Below are positions 42,755-53,116 of a stretch of DNA of 64,000 nucleotides, in pieces. Source of the stretch: DAHUXD01 sp963805495 (GTDB taxonomy: Bacteria > Acidobacteriota > Thermoanaerobaculia > UBA5066 > Gp7-AA6); assembly GCA_963805495.1 (NCBI GenBank), contig CAWDUQ010000001.1:806001-870000 (forward strand), written 5' to 3'. Numbering within the stretch: position 1 is the stretch's first letter; each line of letters starts with the position of its first letter. Both the position numbers and the translations under genes were made by a program. The notes beneath the pieces are model-generated. The model was not told where the DNA came from and searched no databases. It saw only the letters and a list, made by a program, of their open reading frames with translations.

Positions 42755-43156
42755 ATGTTTTCCGTACTCGCCCTGGGTCTTCTGTTCCTGGCCGGCCATC
42801 CGTCCGAAGACCCCTGGATCGAAGTCCACCTGTCGATCACGCGCGATCCCTACACCTCGAGCGACCAGGTCACGCTGTGCCGCGTGCGCGCGGTCAACCA
42901 CGGAGGGCGCCGGTGGCCCGGCCGTTCCCTCGCCTTCGAGGCCCGCGCCCGCGGCGGCGGAGTGACGGTGCGCGAGCGTGGTCGCTTCGGCCTGGAGCTC
43001 GCCCCGTACGGCTCGCTCGAGACGCTGATCTCGCTCCCGGGCCGGCACGACATCCTCGAGGTCTCGCCGATCGCGCCCGGGGACTCCGACGTACGCGAGC
43101 GTCGACCGGGCAAGCCTTCCTCGGGGTCCAGGAAGCGCAAGCGGCCCCGTTCGTGA
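42755..43156 (+). CDS. Secreted protein of unknown function
   Basis: The 133-residue protein has a short signal peptide (1-17) and a beta-sandwich-like mature domain (WIEVHLSITRDPYTSSDQV, VRAVNHGGRRWPGRSLAFEA, LAPYGSLETLISLPG). The tail is strongly basic (SSGSRKRKRPRS). AAAGGAG precedes the ATG, giving good start support. No family is recognised. It lies 27 bases before purD and is divergent from the riboswitch gene. Confidence 0.65.
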   Translation: MFSVLALGLLFLAGHPSEDPWIEVHLSITRDPYTSSDQVTLCRVRAVNHGGRRWPGRSLAFEARARGGGVTVRERGRFGLELAPYGSLETLISLPGRHDILEVSPIAPGDSDVRERRPGKPSSGSRKRKRPRS

Positions 43157-43183
43157 GACCCGACGGCGATACAATGACGGCGC

Positions 43184-44467
43184 ATGAAAATCCTCGTCAT
43201 CGGCGGAGGCGGGCGCGAGCACGCCCTGTGCTGGTCGCTCCACCGGAGTTCCGCGGTCGAGGAAATCTATTGCGCTCCCGGCAATCCGGGCATCGCCGAG
43301 GTGGCGGACTGCCTGCCGGTCTCGGGCTCGGACATCGTCGAGATCGCGGACCTCGCCGAGAAGCTCCACGTCGACCTGACGGTCGTGGGGCCGGAGCTCC
43401 CGCTCTCGCTCGGCATCGCGGACGAGTTCATCAAGCGCGAGCTCCCGATCTTCGGCCCCACGCGCCTGGCCGCGCAGATCGAGTCCTCCAAGGTCTTCTC
43501 CAAGGAATTCTTCTGGAGGCACAAGATCCCCACGGCGCAGGCGACGGTCTGCCAGTCCGTCGACGAAGCCAAGCGCGCCATCAAACAGTACGGCTTTCCG
43601 GTCGTGCTCAAGGCCGACGGGCTCGCGGGCGGCAAGGGCGTTCTCATCATCGAGTCCGCGGAGGACGTCGCGCGCGCGCTTCGCCTCTTCTTCCAGGAGC
43701 GCGTGTTCGGAGCCGCCGGCGACCGGGTCATCGTCGAGGAGTTCCTGCGCGGCCAGGAATCCTCGTTCCTCGCGCTCTTCGACGGGGAAACCTGTGTTCC
43801 TCTTCCGACGGCGCGCGATTACAAGAAGGTCTACGAGGGCGACCGCGGCCCCAATACGGGCGGCATGGGCGCGCACTCACCCGCGGGGGTCCTCAACGCC
43901 GACACCGCCTCGCAGGTGCTCCGCGACATCCTCTGGCCGACGTTTCGCGGCCTTCAGGCGGAGGGCCGTCCCTTCCGCGGCGTTCTTTACGCCGGACTCA
44001 TGGTCACCGAGTCCGGCCCCAAGGTCCTCGAGTACAACGCCCGCTTCGGCGATCCCGAGACCGAGGTCATTCTGCCGCGCGTGACCTCCGACATGGCCGA
44101 AGTCATGCTCGCGGTGGCCCGGGGAAGCCTGGAGCGATTCCTGCCTCTCGAGGTCAAGAACGAGGCCTGTGTCGGCGTCGTGCTCGCCTCCGGTGGCTAT
44201 CCGGGCACGTACGAGCACGGCAAGCCGATCACGGGTCTCGCCGAGGCCGCGCGGATGCGGGGCGTCGAGATCTTCCACGCCGGAACCGCGCGCGACGGCG
44301 ACCGCCTGGTCACCGCCGGCGGACGCGTCATGGTCGTGACCGCGATGGCGCCGTCGATGACCGAGGCCGCCATGCGGGCCTACGAGGCCGCCGACCGCAT
44401 CCAGTTCGAGGGCAAGCACCTGCGGCGCGACATCGCCGCCGGGGGGATCCGGCCGAGCCGGATCTGA
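43184..44467 (+). CDS. purD: Phosphoribosylamine-glycine ligase
   Basis: PurD joins phosphoribosylamine and glycine with ATP in purine synthesis. The 427-residue ATP-grasp enzyme shows IGGGGREHAL at the N-terminus, GPELPLSLGI, KADGLAGGKGV, FLRGQESSFLALFDG, RDYKKVYEGDRGPNTGGMGAHSP (given as DRGPNTGGMGA) and YNARFGDPETEVILPR. The length is normal and the domain order intact. No other purine genes are in the window. Confidence 0.97.
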   Translation: MKILVIGGGGREHALCWSLHRSSAVEEIYCAPGNPGIAEVADCLPVSGSDIVEIADLAEKLHVDLTVVGPELPLSLGIADEFIKRELPIFGPTRLAAQIESSKVFSKEFFWRHKIPTAQATVCQSVDEAKRAIKQYGFPVVLKADGLAGGKGVLIIESAEDVARALRLFFQERVFGAAGDRVIVEEFLRGQESSFLALFDGETCVPLPTARDYKKVYEGDRGPNTGGMGAHSPAGVLNADTASQVLRDILWPTFRGLQAEGRPFRGVLYAGLMVTESGPKVLEYNARFGDPETEVILPRVTSDMAEVMLAVARGSLERFLPLEVKNEACVGVVLASGGYPGTYEHGKPITGLAEAARMRGVEIFHAGTARDGDRLVTAGGRVMVVTAMAPSMTEAAMRAYEAADRIQFEGKHLRRDIAAGGIRPSRI

Positions 44468-44509
44468 CGGGCCGGCTCGGAGCCGACCCGTCAGACGCGG
44501 CGCCGCGCA

Positions 44510-45481
44510 TCAGTTACCGCAGCCGTCGGTGTCGGCGCACTTCATCTCGAAGTACGCGCCGTCCTTCGTGTCGTCGTCCAGGATGTTGATGTAGCCCTCG
44601 ATCGTCGGGAACCCCGACGACGGGCTCGTGATGTCGGCGAAGGTGATGAGGGATTCGACCGATGTCGGGATGGCGGCGGCCACGAAGACGTTATTGATTT
44701 GACGGACTTCGCCCGGCTGGAGGTTGTTGATGTTCAGAACATTGCCCACCGCCTGTCCGGTCACCGGATCGTAGAACGAGAGCGCGACGTTGACCGGACC
44801 GACGCCGTTCAGGTCCGTGTTCGTGATGCCGAGGTTCGTACGGAGCGCCCCCGCCTCGGTCGGAGCGGGAATCGTGTCGCGAATCGTCCCGACGAGCGTC
44901 GAGTTGGCCGACTCGAAGAAGAGGGAGCCCGGGTAGGCAATGGCGACCGTGCCGGCGTTCGGGTTGCTCTGATCGATCGGGTTATAGGTGCGGGCGGTGA
45001 CGGTTCCCTCCCACCCGAAGTTGGAGGGCAGATTCTGAAACGTCACGAGGAGCGTCCCGAAGGACGCGGTCTCCGCACCCGGCACCAGGACCCCGAGGGT
45101 TCCGAGATACTGGACCATGTCGTCGGTGTGGAAGTTGTCGAGCGACGCCAGGCCGATATCCTGCGACTGCGTGCACTGGAACACGCCGCCGAACGAGTAG
45201 CAGTACTGAACCTGCGCCACGACGCCGTCGGTGTTGGTGTTGTTCGTGATGTCGATCGCGGTGCGGAAAAACGACGTGCCCTGAACGCGCGTCACGATGT
45301 TGACCTGGGCGGAGTAGGCCGCGGCGGTCGCCTTGGTTTCGACCCGGGGCGCCGTCGCATCGGCCGCCGGGGCGTTTCGCTTGACGATACGGGTGGATGG
45401 CTTCGAGTTCGCGGCCGCCAGCGGCGAGGCCGCGAGGCCGAGGACCACCGACGCGAGGACCCAGAGGTTCAGTCGCTTCAT
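44510..45481 (-). CDS. Secreted beta-rich protein of unknown function
   Basis: This 323-residue exported protein begins at 45481 after AGGAG, with a signal peptide (cleavage near residue 22, AAAN). After a basic/Thr linker the mature part has two similar beta-sandwich halves, each with strands around FFRTAIDITNNTNTDGVV and LRTNLGITNTDLNGVGPVNV and a phrase GEVRQINNVF. This suggests an internal duplication. Cysteines in YCYSFGG...CTQS and the final CADTDGCGN may form disulfides. Proteins of this look are frequent in Acidobacteriota metagenomes. The role is unknown. Confidence 0.7.
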   Translation of the reverse strand: MKRLNLWVLASVVLGLAASPLAAANSKPSTRIVKRNAPAADATAPRVETKATAAAYSAQVNIVTRVQGTSFFRTAIDITNNTNTDGVVAQVQYCYSFGGVFQCTQSQDIGLASLDNFHTDDMVQYLGTLGVLVPGAETASFGTLLVTFQNLPSNFGWEGTVTARTYNPIDQSNPNAGTVAIAYPGSLFFESANSTLVGTIRDTIPAPTEAGALRTNLGITNTDLNGVGPVNVALSFYDPVTGQAVGNVLNINNLQPGEVRQINNVFVAAAIPTSVESLITFADITSPSSGFPTIEGYINILDDDTKDGAYFEMKCADTDGCGN

Positions 45482-45637
45482 AGTTTCATCTCCTGTTCGG
45501 ACGTCTCGACCAGGGTGGAACATTAGCAAATCCCAGTCCAACCTCGCGCTTTGAACGGCTTTTGCGGAAGTCTGAGCTTCGGCGTCCCGTTTTCGCGACT
45601 CTTCGTCCTCCGAAGGGGAAAACCCTCCGCTGCTAGA

Positions 45638-45865
45638 TGTCGTTTCTCAACAGGTTGTTCACGCAATTCGGCGAGGTGAGACCCGGGCCGTAGGGGCGGC
45701 CCTTGTGGCCGCCGGCTAACACGCTGACGATTCGCGTGCCGCCCCTCGATGGGCCCAGGAGGGGGCGCCCGCAAGGGGCGCCCCTACGTGCCGGGGCGCG
45801 GCAGTTTCAGGGGTCGCTTCACGAAGCGGGCGCCGGCACAGTGAACAACGTCTTGAGAATTCACA
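45638..45865. mobile_element. 228-bp MITE-like element, copy 2
   Basis: This is the second copy of the element at 21754-21981, with the same length, ends and internal palindromes. It is flanked by its own direct repeat GCTAGA at 45632-45637 and 45866-45871. It fills most of the 400-base gap 45482-45881. The rest of that gap (45482-45631) is an AT-richer stretch that probably carries the promoter of the secreted-protein gene. The element ends 16 bases before the GTG start of the doxX gene, so it may have displaced or supplied that gene's promoter. Confidence 0.85.
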
Positions 45866-45881
45866 GCTAGACTCCCCACCC

Positions 45882-46499
45882 GTGCGCACCGCCGCCGCCG
45901 TCCGCATCCTGACGGGGGTCCTGTTCATCGTCCTGGGATGGGAGAAGGCCGCCGGCGATTTCGTCCAGACGGGGTTTGCCGAGAGCGCGCGGGAGATGGC
46001 GGCGACGGCCTGGCCGTCCTGGAAGGTGTTTCTCGAAAAAGCGGTCGTTCCCCACTCCGGAGCCTTCGCCTGGGGCCTGGCGCTCGGCGAAATCGCCGTG
46101 GGGATCGGGCTCGTCCTCGGCCTGTTCACCCGGGCCGCGGCGGCGGGTGGAATCGCCCTGATGATCTCGATCCTTCTGGGGTCACGTCCCGCCGCTGCCG
46201 CCCCGTGGAGCGAGTGGGTGACCGCGGGCCTGACGGCGAAGTTCACGCTGCTGCTTCTCGTCCTGATCTTCGCCGTCGATCCCGGGAAGGTCTGGGGGCT
46301 GGATGGAAGGCTCAAGAAGAGGCGGTCCGCCCCGCGGATCGAATTGAGAAGGCCGGCCACGAGGGCCGCCCCTACGACCGGAGCGGGGGCCGTCAGGCCG
46401 AGACGGAGTAGGGGCGGGGCTCGTCCCCGCCCGCTTCGTCCGTCGGCAGGAAGAACCCTCTACAGCAGCGCCTTGACCGCCTTCTCGAAGTCCCCGTAG
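45882..46499 (+). CDS. DoxX-family membrane protein with repeat-derived C-terminus
   Basis: Residues 1-140 form a four-helix DoxX/DoxD-like domain (VRILTGVLFIVLGWEKAAG, AFAWGLALGEIAVGIGLVLG, AAAGGIALMISILLG, LLLLVLIFAVDPG). Proteins of this family are linked to quinone or thiol redox. From about residue 155 the protein reads through a GC-rich palindromic repeat (46351-46434), giving an Arg/Pro/Gly-rich tail that is not part of the family, so the original stop was probably lost by repeat insertion. The start is a GTG at 45882. The end overlaps the convergent TlpA-like gene by 40 bases. Confidence 0.75.
   Translation: MRTAAAVRILTGVLFIVLGWEKAAGDFVQTGFAESAREMAATAWPSWKVFLEKAVVPHSGAFAWGLALGEIAVGIGLVLGLFTRAAAAGGIALMISILLGSRPAAAAPWSEWVTAGLTAKFTLLLLVLIFAVDPGKVWGLDGRLKKRRSAPRIELRRPATRAAPTTGAGAVRPRRSRGGARPRPLRPSAGRTLYSSALTAFSKSP
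46351..46434. repeat. Composite palindromic repeat inside the doxX 3' end
   Basis: Two facing palindromic units lie at 46351-46374 (GGCCGGCC...GGCCGCCCCTAC) and 46408-46434 (GTAGGGGCGGGGC, then TCGTCCCCGCC). They have the same arrangement as the pair between sufB and sufC and are read as the C-terminal tail of the DoxX protein. Confidence 0.75.
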
Positions 46500-47065
46500 G
46501 ACTGCTTTCCGGACAGCACCCTGGCCTTCTTCCCGTCCCGCGAATAGAGGACGGTGAAGGGCAGCTCGCCGCCCCACCTGGCGTCGACGGACTCGATGAA
46601 AACCTGGTCGTCGCCCCCGCTCGCCTTGCGGTAATTGGGGAAATCGGGGCTCGTCCCGGCCAGGAACTTGTCGACGGCGGGGAGGTCCTTCGCGGAATCG
46701 ATCGAAACGCCAAAAACGGCGAGGCCCTGGCCGCGATACGCGCGCTCGAGGCGCGCGAGGTCCGGAAACTCCTCGCGGCACGGAACACACCAGGTCGCCC
46801 AGAAGTTCACCAGAACCACCTGACCGCTGCGTTTCGCCACGGCGTCGGCGAAGCCCTTCGCGTCGAGCTCGCCGGCGAGCTTCGGGGCCTCGGGGGCCGC
46901 GAGGGCAGTCGAAGCGACGAACAGGGCGGCCGCGAGCCGGCCCAAGGCCCGTCCACCAGGGGCAGGCCACCGGCCATGGGAAACGCCGCGCGCCGCGCCG
47001 CGGCAACCCGCCCCGGCGACGCCGAGGTCAGGCGCGAGCCTGCCCGACCGATCCTGTCTAGGCAC
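46460..47065 (-). CDS. TlpA-like exported thioredoxin-fold protein
   Basis: The redox domain is clear: VVLVNFWATWCVPCREEFPDL with the CVPC active site, FGVSIDSAKD, and VDKFLAGTSPDFPNYR. A hydrophobic signal-like segment (LGRLAAALFVASTALAA) precedes it. The start is unsure. The GTG at 47065 overlaps the preceding stop but adds a 40-residue stretch of unlikely protein partly encoded by repeat DNA (46947-46985). A TTG at 46945 sits just before the signal. It probably reduces or oxidises exported protein thiols. It follows the redoxin gene directly. Confidence 0.8.
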   Translation of the reverse strand: MPRQDRSGRLAPDLGVAGAGCRGAARGVSHGRWPAPGGRALGRLAAALFVASTALAAPEAPKLAGELDAKGFADAVAKRSGQVVLVNFWATWCVPCREEFPDLARLERAYRGQGLAVFGVSIDSAKDLPAVDKFLAGTSPDFPNYRKASGGDDQVFIESVDARWGGELPFTVLYSRDGKKARVLSGKQSYGDFEKAVKALL

Positions 47066-47645
47066 GCTTGATCGTGCAGCCGAAGGCCTTCGTCTCGGCC
47101 TTCTCGACCGGCTGGCCGGCGAGAATCTGGTCGAGGGCGTTCTTCAGGTCCGGGGAGGTGACCTTCGTCGGCTCTTCGTAGTTCTCGTCGATCCGGCCGT
47201 GGTACAGGAGCTTTCCGTCGGGGCCGACGACGAAAATCTCGGGCGTGCGCCTGGCGTCGTAAAGGTCCGCCACTTTGTTGCCCGGGTCCTTCGCGAGCGT
47301 GAAGCCGAACTTGTGCTGGCTGGCGTGCGCCTTGACCTCGGACTCGGGCTCGCTGTTGTTGCTGTTGATGCCGACGAAGAGAACGCCTTTCCTGGCGTAG
47401 TCGTCGGCCATCTGGCGCATCCGGTCGTTGTAGGCGTTCGAATAGGGGCACTTGGTCGCGATGAACATCAGCACGACGGCCTTGTGGGCTTTCTCGGCCT
47501 CGGCCAGGGAAAAGGCCTTTCCGTCGATCGTCGTCAGCTGAAAATTCGGGGCGGCCGCGCCGATCGCGGGCCCGTCGGCGAAGGCGGCGCCGGCCGCGAG
47601 ACCGAGGAACACCGCGAAACACAGGGCGATTTTCAGGTTCTTCAT
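47058..47645 (-). CDS. Exported redoxin (AhpC/TSA-like thioredoxin fold)
   Basis: The 195-residue protein has a signal peptide (cleavage near ADG, residue 24) and a peroxiredoxin-like domain (GAAAPNFQLTTIDGKAFSLAE, VVLMFIATKCPYSNAYNDRM, GINSNNSEPES, PEIFVVGPDGKLLYHGRIDENY). The active site reads TKCPYS, a C-P-x-x arrangement seen in this thioredoxin-domain subgroup rather than CxxC. AAGGAG supports a start at the adjacent GTG/ATG pair. It is co-transcribed with the TlpA-like gene. Confidence 0.85.
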   Translation of the reverse strand: MKNLKIALCFAVFLGLAAGAAFADGPAIGAAAPNFQLTTIDGKAFSLAEAEKAHKAVVLMFIATKCPYSNAYNDRMRQMADDYARKGVLFVGINSNNSEPESEVKAHASQHKFGFTLAKDPGNKVADLYDARRTPEIFVVGPDGKLLYHGRIDENYEEPTKVTSPDLKNALDQILAGQPVEKAETKAFGCTIKRA

Positions 47646-47728
47646 CACGCGCTTCTCCTTATGACTTGCTCCGCTCGAAATCGAGCCCGGGGATCGATTT
47701 ATTCCCCCGAAGCCGGGCGGCGCTCTCC

Positions 47729-48136
47729 TCAGCCCGAACGCGGCCGCAACCAGCGCCGCCGCGGCGGGCCGGCCTCGAGTGCCGCGATCCGGGCCTCGAG
47801 CGCGTCGAACCGTCGCGCGAGGTCCCGGAGGGCCTGCCCGTCGGCCGCGCCCGCGTCCCGGACACGCTCGACTTCTTCCCGGAGGGCCTCGGCGTCGCCC
47901 GCGGACATCAGCACGCGGCGGACCTCGGCGAGCCCGAGTCCCTCGGTTTCGGTCAGGCGACGGACGGCGGAGAAGCGCTCCACGTCGCCGTCGCTGTAGC
48001 GCCGGTGCCCCCCGGTCGTCTTCCGGATGTGGAAGAGGCCCGGCAGCTCCCGTTCGTAGAAGCGCAGCGTCGAGACCGGGATGCCGGTCCGGGCCGCGAC
48101 CGCGGAGATCGACAGACCCGACGGCTCGGGCGGCAT
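47729..48136 (-). CDS. MerR-family transcriptional regulator
   Basis: The 135-residue protein has a MerR winged helix (LSISAVAARTGIPVSTLRFYE, GGHRRYSDGDVERFSAVRRL) followed by a long helix for dimerisation (residues 75-125). The effector domain is minimal and lacks conserved metal-binding cysteines, so it probably does not sense metals. Its genes and target are not evident; it lies between the redoxin and membrane-protein genes on the same strand. Confidence 0.9.
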   Translation of the reverse strand: MPPEPSGLSISAVAARTGIPVSTLRFYERELPGLFHIRKTTGGHRRYSDGDVERFSAVRRLTETEGLGLAEVRRVLMSAGDAEALREEVERVRDAGAADGQALRDLARRFDALEARIAALEAGPPRRRWLRPRSG

Positions 48137-48157
48137 GGCCCCCGCGGGCGCCCCCTC

Positions 48158-48535
48158 TTACACCGCGAAGAGCGGTCGGATCACCACCGGATCGAACTTC
48201 CAGAGGTACTTGTAGGCCCCGTTGAAGAAGTCGATCGTGATCTCGTAATGCGCCTCGACGGTGATCGCGTCACGCTGCTTGGTGATCTTGAGGTTCTCTT
48301 TCTTGACCGGGAGCTTGAGCTCGTCGGCCTTCTTCAGGATCTCGAACTCGATGAACTTCGGGTCCTTGATCGAGCCGAACGACGCCTGCTCCTGCATGGC
48401 GTCGTAGAACTCGGAGGTGGCGATCTTGACCGGGACGACCTTCCAGAGGAGGTAGGCGACGAGCGCCAGGACGACGAGCCAGACGATGCACCCGAAATTG
48501 GCGCCGCCGCGAATTCCTCGCCGTGACCGTGTCAT
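48158..48535 (-). CDS. Small single-helix membrane protein
   Basis: The 125-residue protein has one membrane helix (about 15-35, CIVWLVVLALVAYLLWKVVPV) and a soluble domain (FYDAMQEQASFGSIKDPKFIEFEILKKAD, KITKQRDAITVEAHYEITIDF, in parts). The pattern recalls DUF4845-type proteins but I am not certain. A homologue-rich, conserved envelope role near the signal peptidases is possible. Confidence 0.65.
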   Translation of the reverse strand: MTRSRRGIRGGANFGCIVWLVVLALVAYLLWKVVPVKIATSEFYDAMQEQASFGSIKDPKFIEFEILKKADELKLPVKKENLKITKQRDAITVEAHYEITIDFFNGAYKYLWKFDPVVIRPLFAV

Positions 48536-48586
48536 GCCTTTTTCCCCTCCGACTCGAACTGCGTCGATTCTAACCCGGCTCGCCGC

Positions 48587-49300
48587 CTACCGGACCGGAA
48601 GAAACGTCCGTTTCCACCGCATTCGCGCGAACGCGTCGCGAATCGAGGCGAGCAAGGGCGGTCGCGGCGCGTCCGGCGGCCGCGGGACGATCGACCAGTA
48701 CAAAAGGAGCGCGCGACCCACGAGATGGTCCCCGGGGACCGGGCCCCACGCGCGGCTGTCGCTCGAGTCGTCGCGATTGTCTCCCATGACGAAGTAGGCG
48801 CCGTCGGGGACGCGCAGCGGCGGGAGCTGGTCGCGGCGCCGGCGTTCGTCCGGTACGCCGGGATCGTCGGGCCAGACGCGGTCGTCGGCGTGGAAGACAT
48901 AGGGCTCCTCGAGGCGGCGGCCGTCGATCGAGACGGCCCGGTCGCGAATCGCGATCGTCTCGCCCGGCAACCCGACGACGCGCTTGATGAAATCGCGGCG
49001 CGGGTCCCCGGGAAAGCGAAAAACGACGACGTCGCCGCGGCGAACCGCGCGGCCCGGGAAGAGCGCCGCCCATGGCCCCGCGAACGGCGCGTAGACGAAC
49101 CGGTTGACGAGGAGCCGGTCGCCCGTCAGCACCGTTTTCTCCATCGAGGAGCTCGGCACCGCGAAGGCCTGGAAGAGAAACGTGCGGGCGAAGAGGGCGA
49201 ATACCACGGCGGCGACGAGCGGGTCCGCCCGCTCGCGCCGCGACCTCCCGGGAGAAGGAGGCCCGGCGGCTATCGTTCCGTCGACAGAGTCTCGTGGCAC
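48587..49300 (-). CDS. lepB: Signal peptidase I, first copy
   Basis: This membrane serine protease removes signal peptides. In 237 residues it has one membrane helix (about 28-48), the catalytic Ser in PSSSMEKTVLTGD, the catalytic Lys in FIKRVVGLPGETI, and MGDNRDDSSDSRAWGPVP. It is shorter than the second copy upstream, mainly in the region between the helix and the substrate loop. Both copies share the same strand with lepA, so the organism seems to use two signal peptidases from one locus. Confidence 0.93.
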   Translation of the reverse strand: MPRDSVDGTIAAGPPSPGRSRRERADPLVAAVVFALFARTFLFQAFAVPSSSMEKTVLTGDRLLVNRFVYAPFAGPWAALFPGRAVRRGDVVVFRFPGDPRRDFIKRVVGLPGETIAIRDRAVSIDGRRLEEPYVFHADDRVWPDDPGVPDERRRRDQLPPLRVPDGAYFVMGDNRDDSSDSRAWGPVPGDHLVGRALLLYWSIVPRPPDAPRPPLLASIRDAFARMRWKRTFLPVR

Positions 49301-49394
49301 GGCGCGGATTCCAGTGGAACGGCTTCGGGCGTGGCCGACACGTCACCCGCTCGTGGAGGCGTCCGGCCGTTGAAGCGACGTCCGTGACAGGGCA

Positions 49395-50146
49395 CTACCG
49401 GACCACGGTGAACATCCGTTCCCATCGCGTCCGGGAGAAGAAGTGGATGGCGACGTCGGCGAGCTGTCGGACCTTGGCGACGAGGCCCTTCCAGATGTGG
49501 GAATTCGGCTCGGCCTCGTACGACCAGTACAGCATCGACGGCCGGCCGAAGATGTTGGCCCGCGGGATGGCGCCCCAGTAGCGCGAATCGAGGGAGTTGT
49601 CGCGGTTGTCGCCCATCCCGAAGAACGAATCGGGGGGCACCTGGAAGGGCCCGAACTGGTCGCGTCGGCGCGCCATGTCCGGTACGCCGGGGCTGTCGGG
49701 GTAGGTCTCGGGATCGATGTGCTGGGTCGACGGCAGGTCGTACGGCTTCCCGTTGACGAGGAGGCGCTTGTCGACGACCTGGACCGTGTCGCCGCCCCTG
49801 GCGACCGCGCGCTTGACCAGCACGTTGCCCGGGTTCATGTCGTCGCCGGGCTTCTTGAAGACCACGATGTCGCCCGGCTTCACGTCGCGGTAGGGCAGGA
49901 ACTTCGCGAGCGCCGGCAGGCGGGGCGCGAAGGCGAACTTGTTGACGAGCAGGTGGTCGCCGACGAGGATCGTGCGCTCCATCGAGCCCGTCGGGACCTG
50001 GTAGGTCTGCACGACGAACGTGCGCACGAAGAGCACGAAGACGCCTGCGACGAGAAGCGACTCGTACCACTCGCGCAGCGTCGAGTGCTTGCGCCCGGGC
50101 GGTTCGGCGGTTTCGGCAGCGGCGGCGGCGGGGGATGGTCGGTTTT

Positions 50147-50150
<4 letters not shown>
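49395..50150 (-). CDS. lepB: Signal peptidase I, second copy
   Basis: The 251-residue enzyme has a membrane helix (about 30-48), catalytic Ser in PTGSMERTILVGDHLLVNKF, catalytic Lys in VLVKRAVARGGDTVQV and GMGDNRDNSLDSRYWG. The ATG overlaps the lepA stop by four bases (ATGA), so it is translated with lepA, as in many bacteria. The two copies are clearly diverged paralogues, sharing the C-terminal MRWKRTFLPVR/RTRWERMFTVVR ending. Confidence 0.94.
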
Positions 50151-51946
<1,796 letters not shown>

Positions 51947-52021
51947 TTCAACGAACGGGCGATAATAACCGACCGGCCTGATCGCCGCACCGAGGGCGAC
52001 TCGTCGGGGGCTTGCGGGCGC

Positions 52022-52046
52022 AGGGGCGGGGCTTGTCCCCGCCCCG
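52022..52046. repeat. Single GC-rich palindrome after tsaD
   Basis: GGGGCGGGG (52023-52031), loop CTTGT, CCCCGCCCC (52037-52045) forms a perfect nine-pair hairpin 30 bases downstream of the tsaD stop. It is one unit of the dispersed palindrome family. It could dampen transcription after the ggt-mtnA-tsaD operon, though it lacks a T run. Confidence 0.8.
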
Positions 52047-52075
52047 CTTTGCCGATCGGCAGGCGGACGTCTGGC

Positions 52076-53116
52076 TCAGGTTCCCAGGGGCCAGCGGGAG
52101 CGCGCCTGGGCCTCCTCGAGGGGGCGGGCGCCTTCCCGCCGATGCCGGAGGAGGCCCGCCCAGGCGATCATGGCGGCGTTGTCCGTCGTGAAAGCGCGGT
52201 CGGGCAGGTGCACGGGGACTCGGTTCCGCTCGCCCCAGGCCGAGAGGGTCGCGCGGAGCTCGGAGTTCGCCGCGACCCCGCCCGAGAGGGCGAGCGCGCG
52301 AATCCGCTCCTCGCGGTGCACCTCCTCGACCCGCGACACCAGCGCCGACACGATCGCCCGCTGGAACGACGCGAGCAGATCGACGAGCTCGGAATCGAGA
52401 GCGTCGGCCTCGAGCGGCGAGCCGTCGATCGACCGCCGCTGGAGCTCGCGGAGCATGGCCGTCTTCAGCCCCGAGAATGAGAAGTCCCGCGAGGCCTCGA
52501 CGCGGCCCACGGGGAATGGAAAGCGGTCGCCCCGCCCGCGTGCGGCGACCCGGTCGACGACCGGCCCGCCCGGATAACCGAGGCCCGCACGGCGGGCAAT
52601 CTTGTCGAAGGCCTCGCCCGGCGCGTCGTCGCGCGTGCGCGCGAGAGCCACGACGTGGTCCTCCTCCACCCGGACGAGCTCGGCGTGCCCGCCCGAGACG
52701 ACGAGGCCGTGGAAGGGGAATGCGATCGGGATCGGCCGCTCGCCCCGCGGACGGAGGAAGGGCGAAAAGAGATGCCCCTCGAGGTGGTTGACGCCGACGA
52801 GCGGGATGCCGCGCGCGAAGGCGAGCGCCTTGCCGGCCGAGAGCCCGACGAGGAGGGCCCCGATGAGCCCGGGGCCGGCGGTCGCCGCGATGAGGCCGAC
52901 GCCCTCGAGCTTCGCGTCAGCCCGGGCGAGGGCGTCCTCGAGGGCCGACGGCAGGTTCTCGAGGTGCGCGCGCGCGGCGACCTCGGGCACGACGCCGCCG
53001 TAGAGCGCGTGCGCCTCCATCTGCGAGGAGACGACGTTCGAGAGGACGCGTCCCTCGCCGTCGAGGATGGCGACGGACGTCTCGTCGCAGGAGGTCTCGA
53101 TCCCGAGGACGATCAC
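52076..53116 (-). CDS. tsaD: tRNA threonylcarbamoyladenosine transferase
   Basis: TsaD transfers the threonylcarbamoyl group to A37 of ANN-decoding tRNAs. The 346-residue protein has LGIETSCDETSVAI, GGVVPEVAARAHLENL, VNHLEGHLFSPFL (metal-binding His residues), LVVSGGHAELV, FSFSGLKTAML and the closing TTDNAAMIAWAG. The start is a GTG at 53116 that overlaps the mtnA stop (GTGA). Partners tsaB, tsaE and tsaC are not in the window. Confidence 0.96.
   Translation of the reverse strand: MIVLGIETSCDETSVAILDGEGRVLSNVVSSQMEAHALYGGVVPEVAARAHLENLPSALEDALARADAKLEGVGLIAATAGPGLIGALLVGLSAGKALAFARGIPLVGVNHLEGHLFSPFLRPRGERPIPIAFPFHGLVVSGGHAELVRVEEDHVVALARTRDDAPGEAFDKIARRAGLGYPGGPVVDRVAARGRGDRFPFPVGRVEASRDFSFSGLKTAMLRELQRRSIDGSPLEADALDSELVDLLASFQRAIVSALVSRVEEVHREERIRALALSGGVAANSELRATLSAWGERNRVPVHLPDRAFTTDNAAMIAWAGLLRHRREGARPLEEAQARSRWPLGT

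Noticed and set aside
40612..44589. Open frame of over 1300 codons on the plus strand
   Set aside because: It runs antisense to the methyltransferase gene and out of frame through purD; both true genes have clear domains and start signals.
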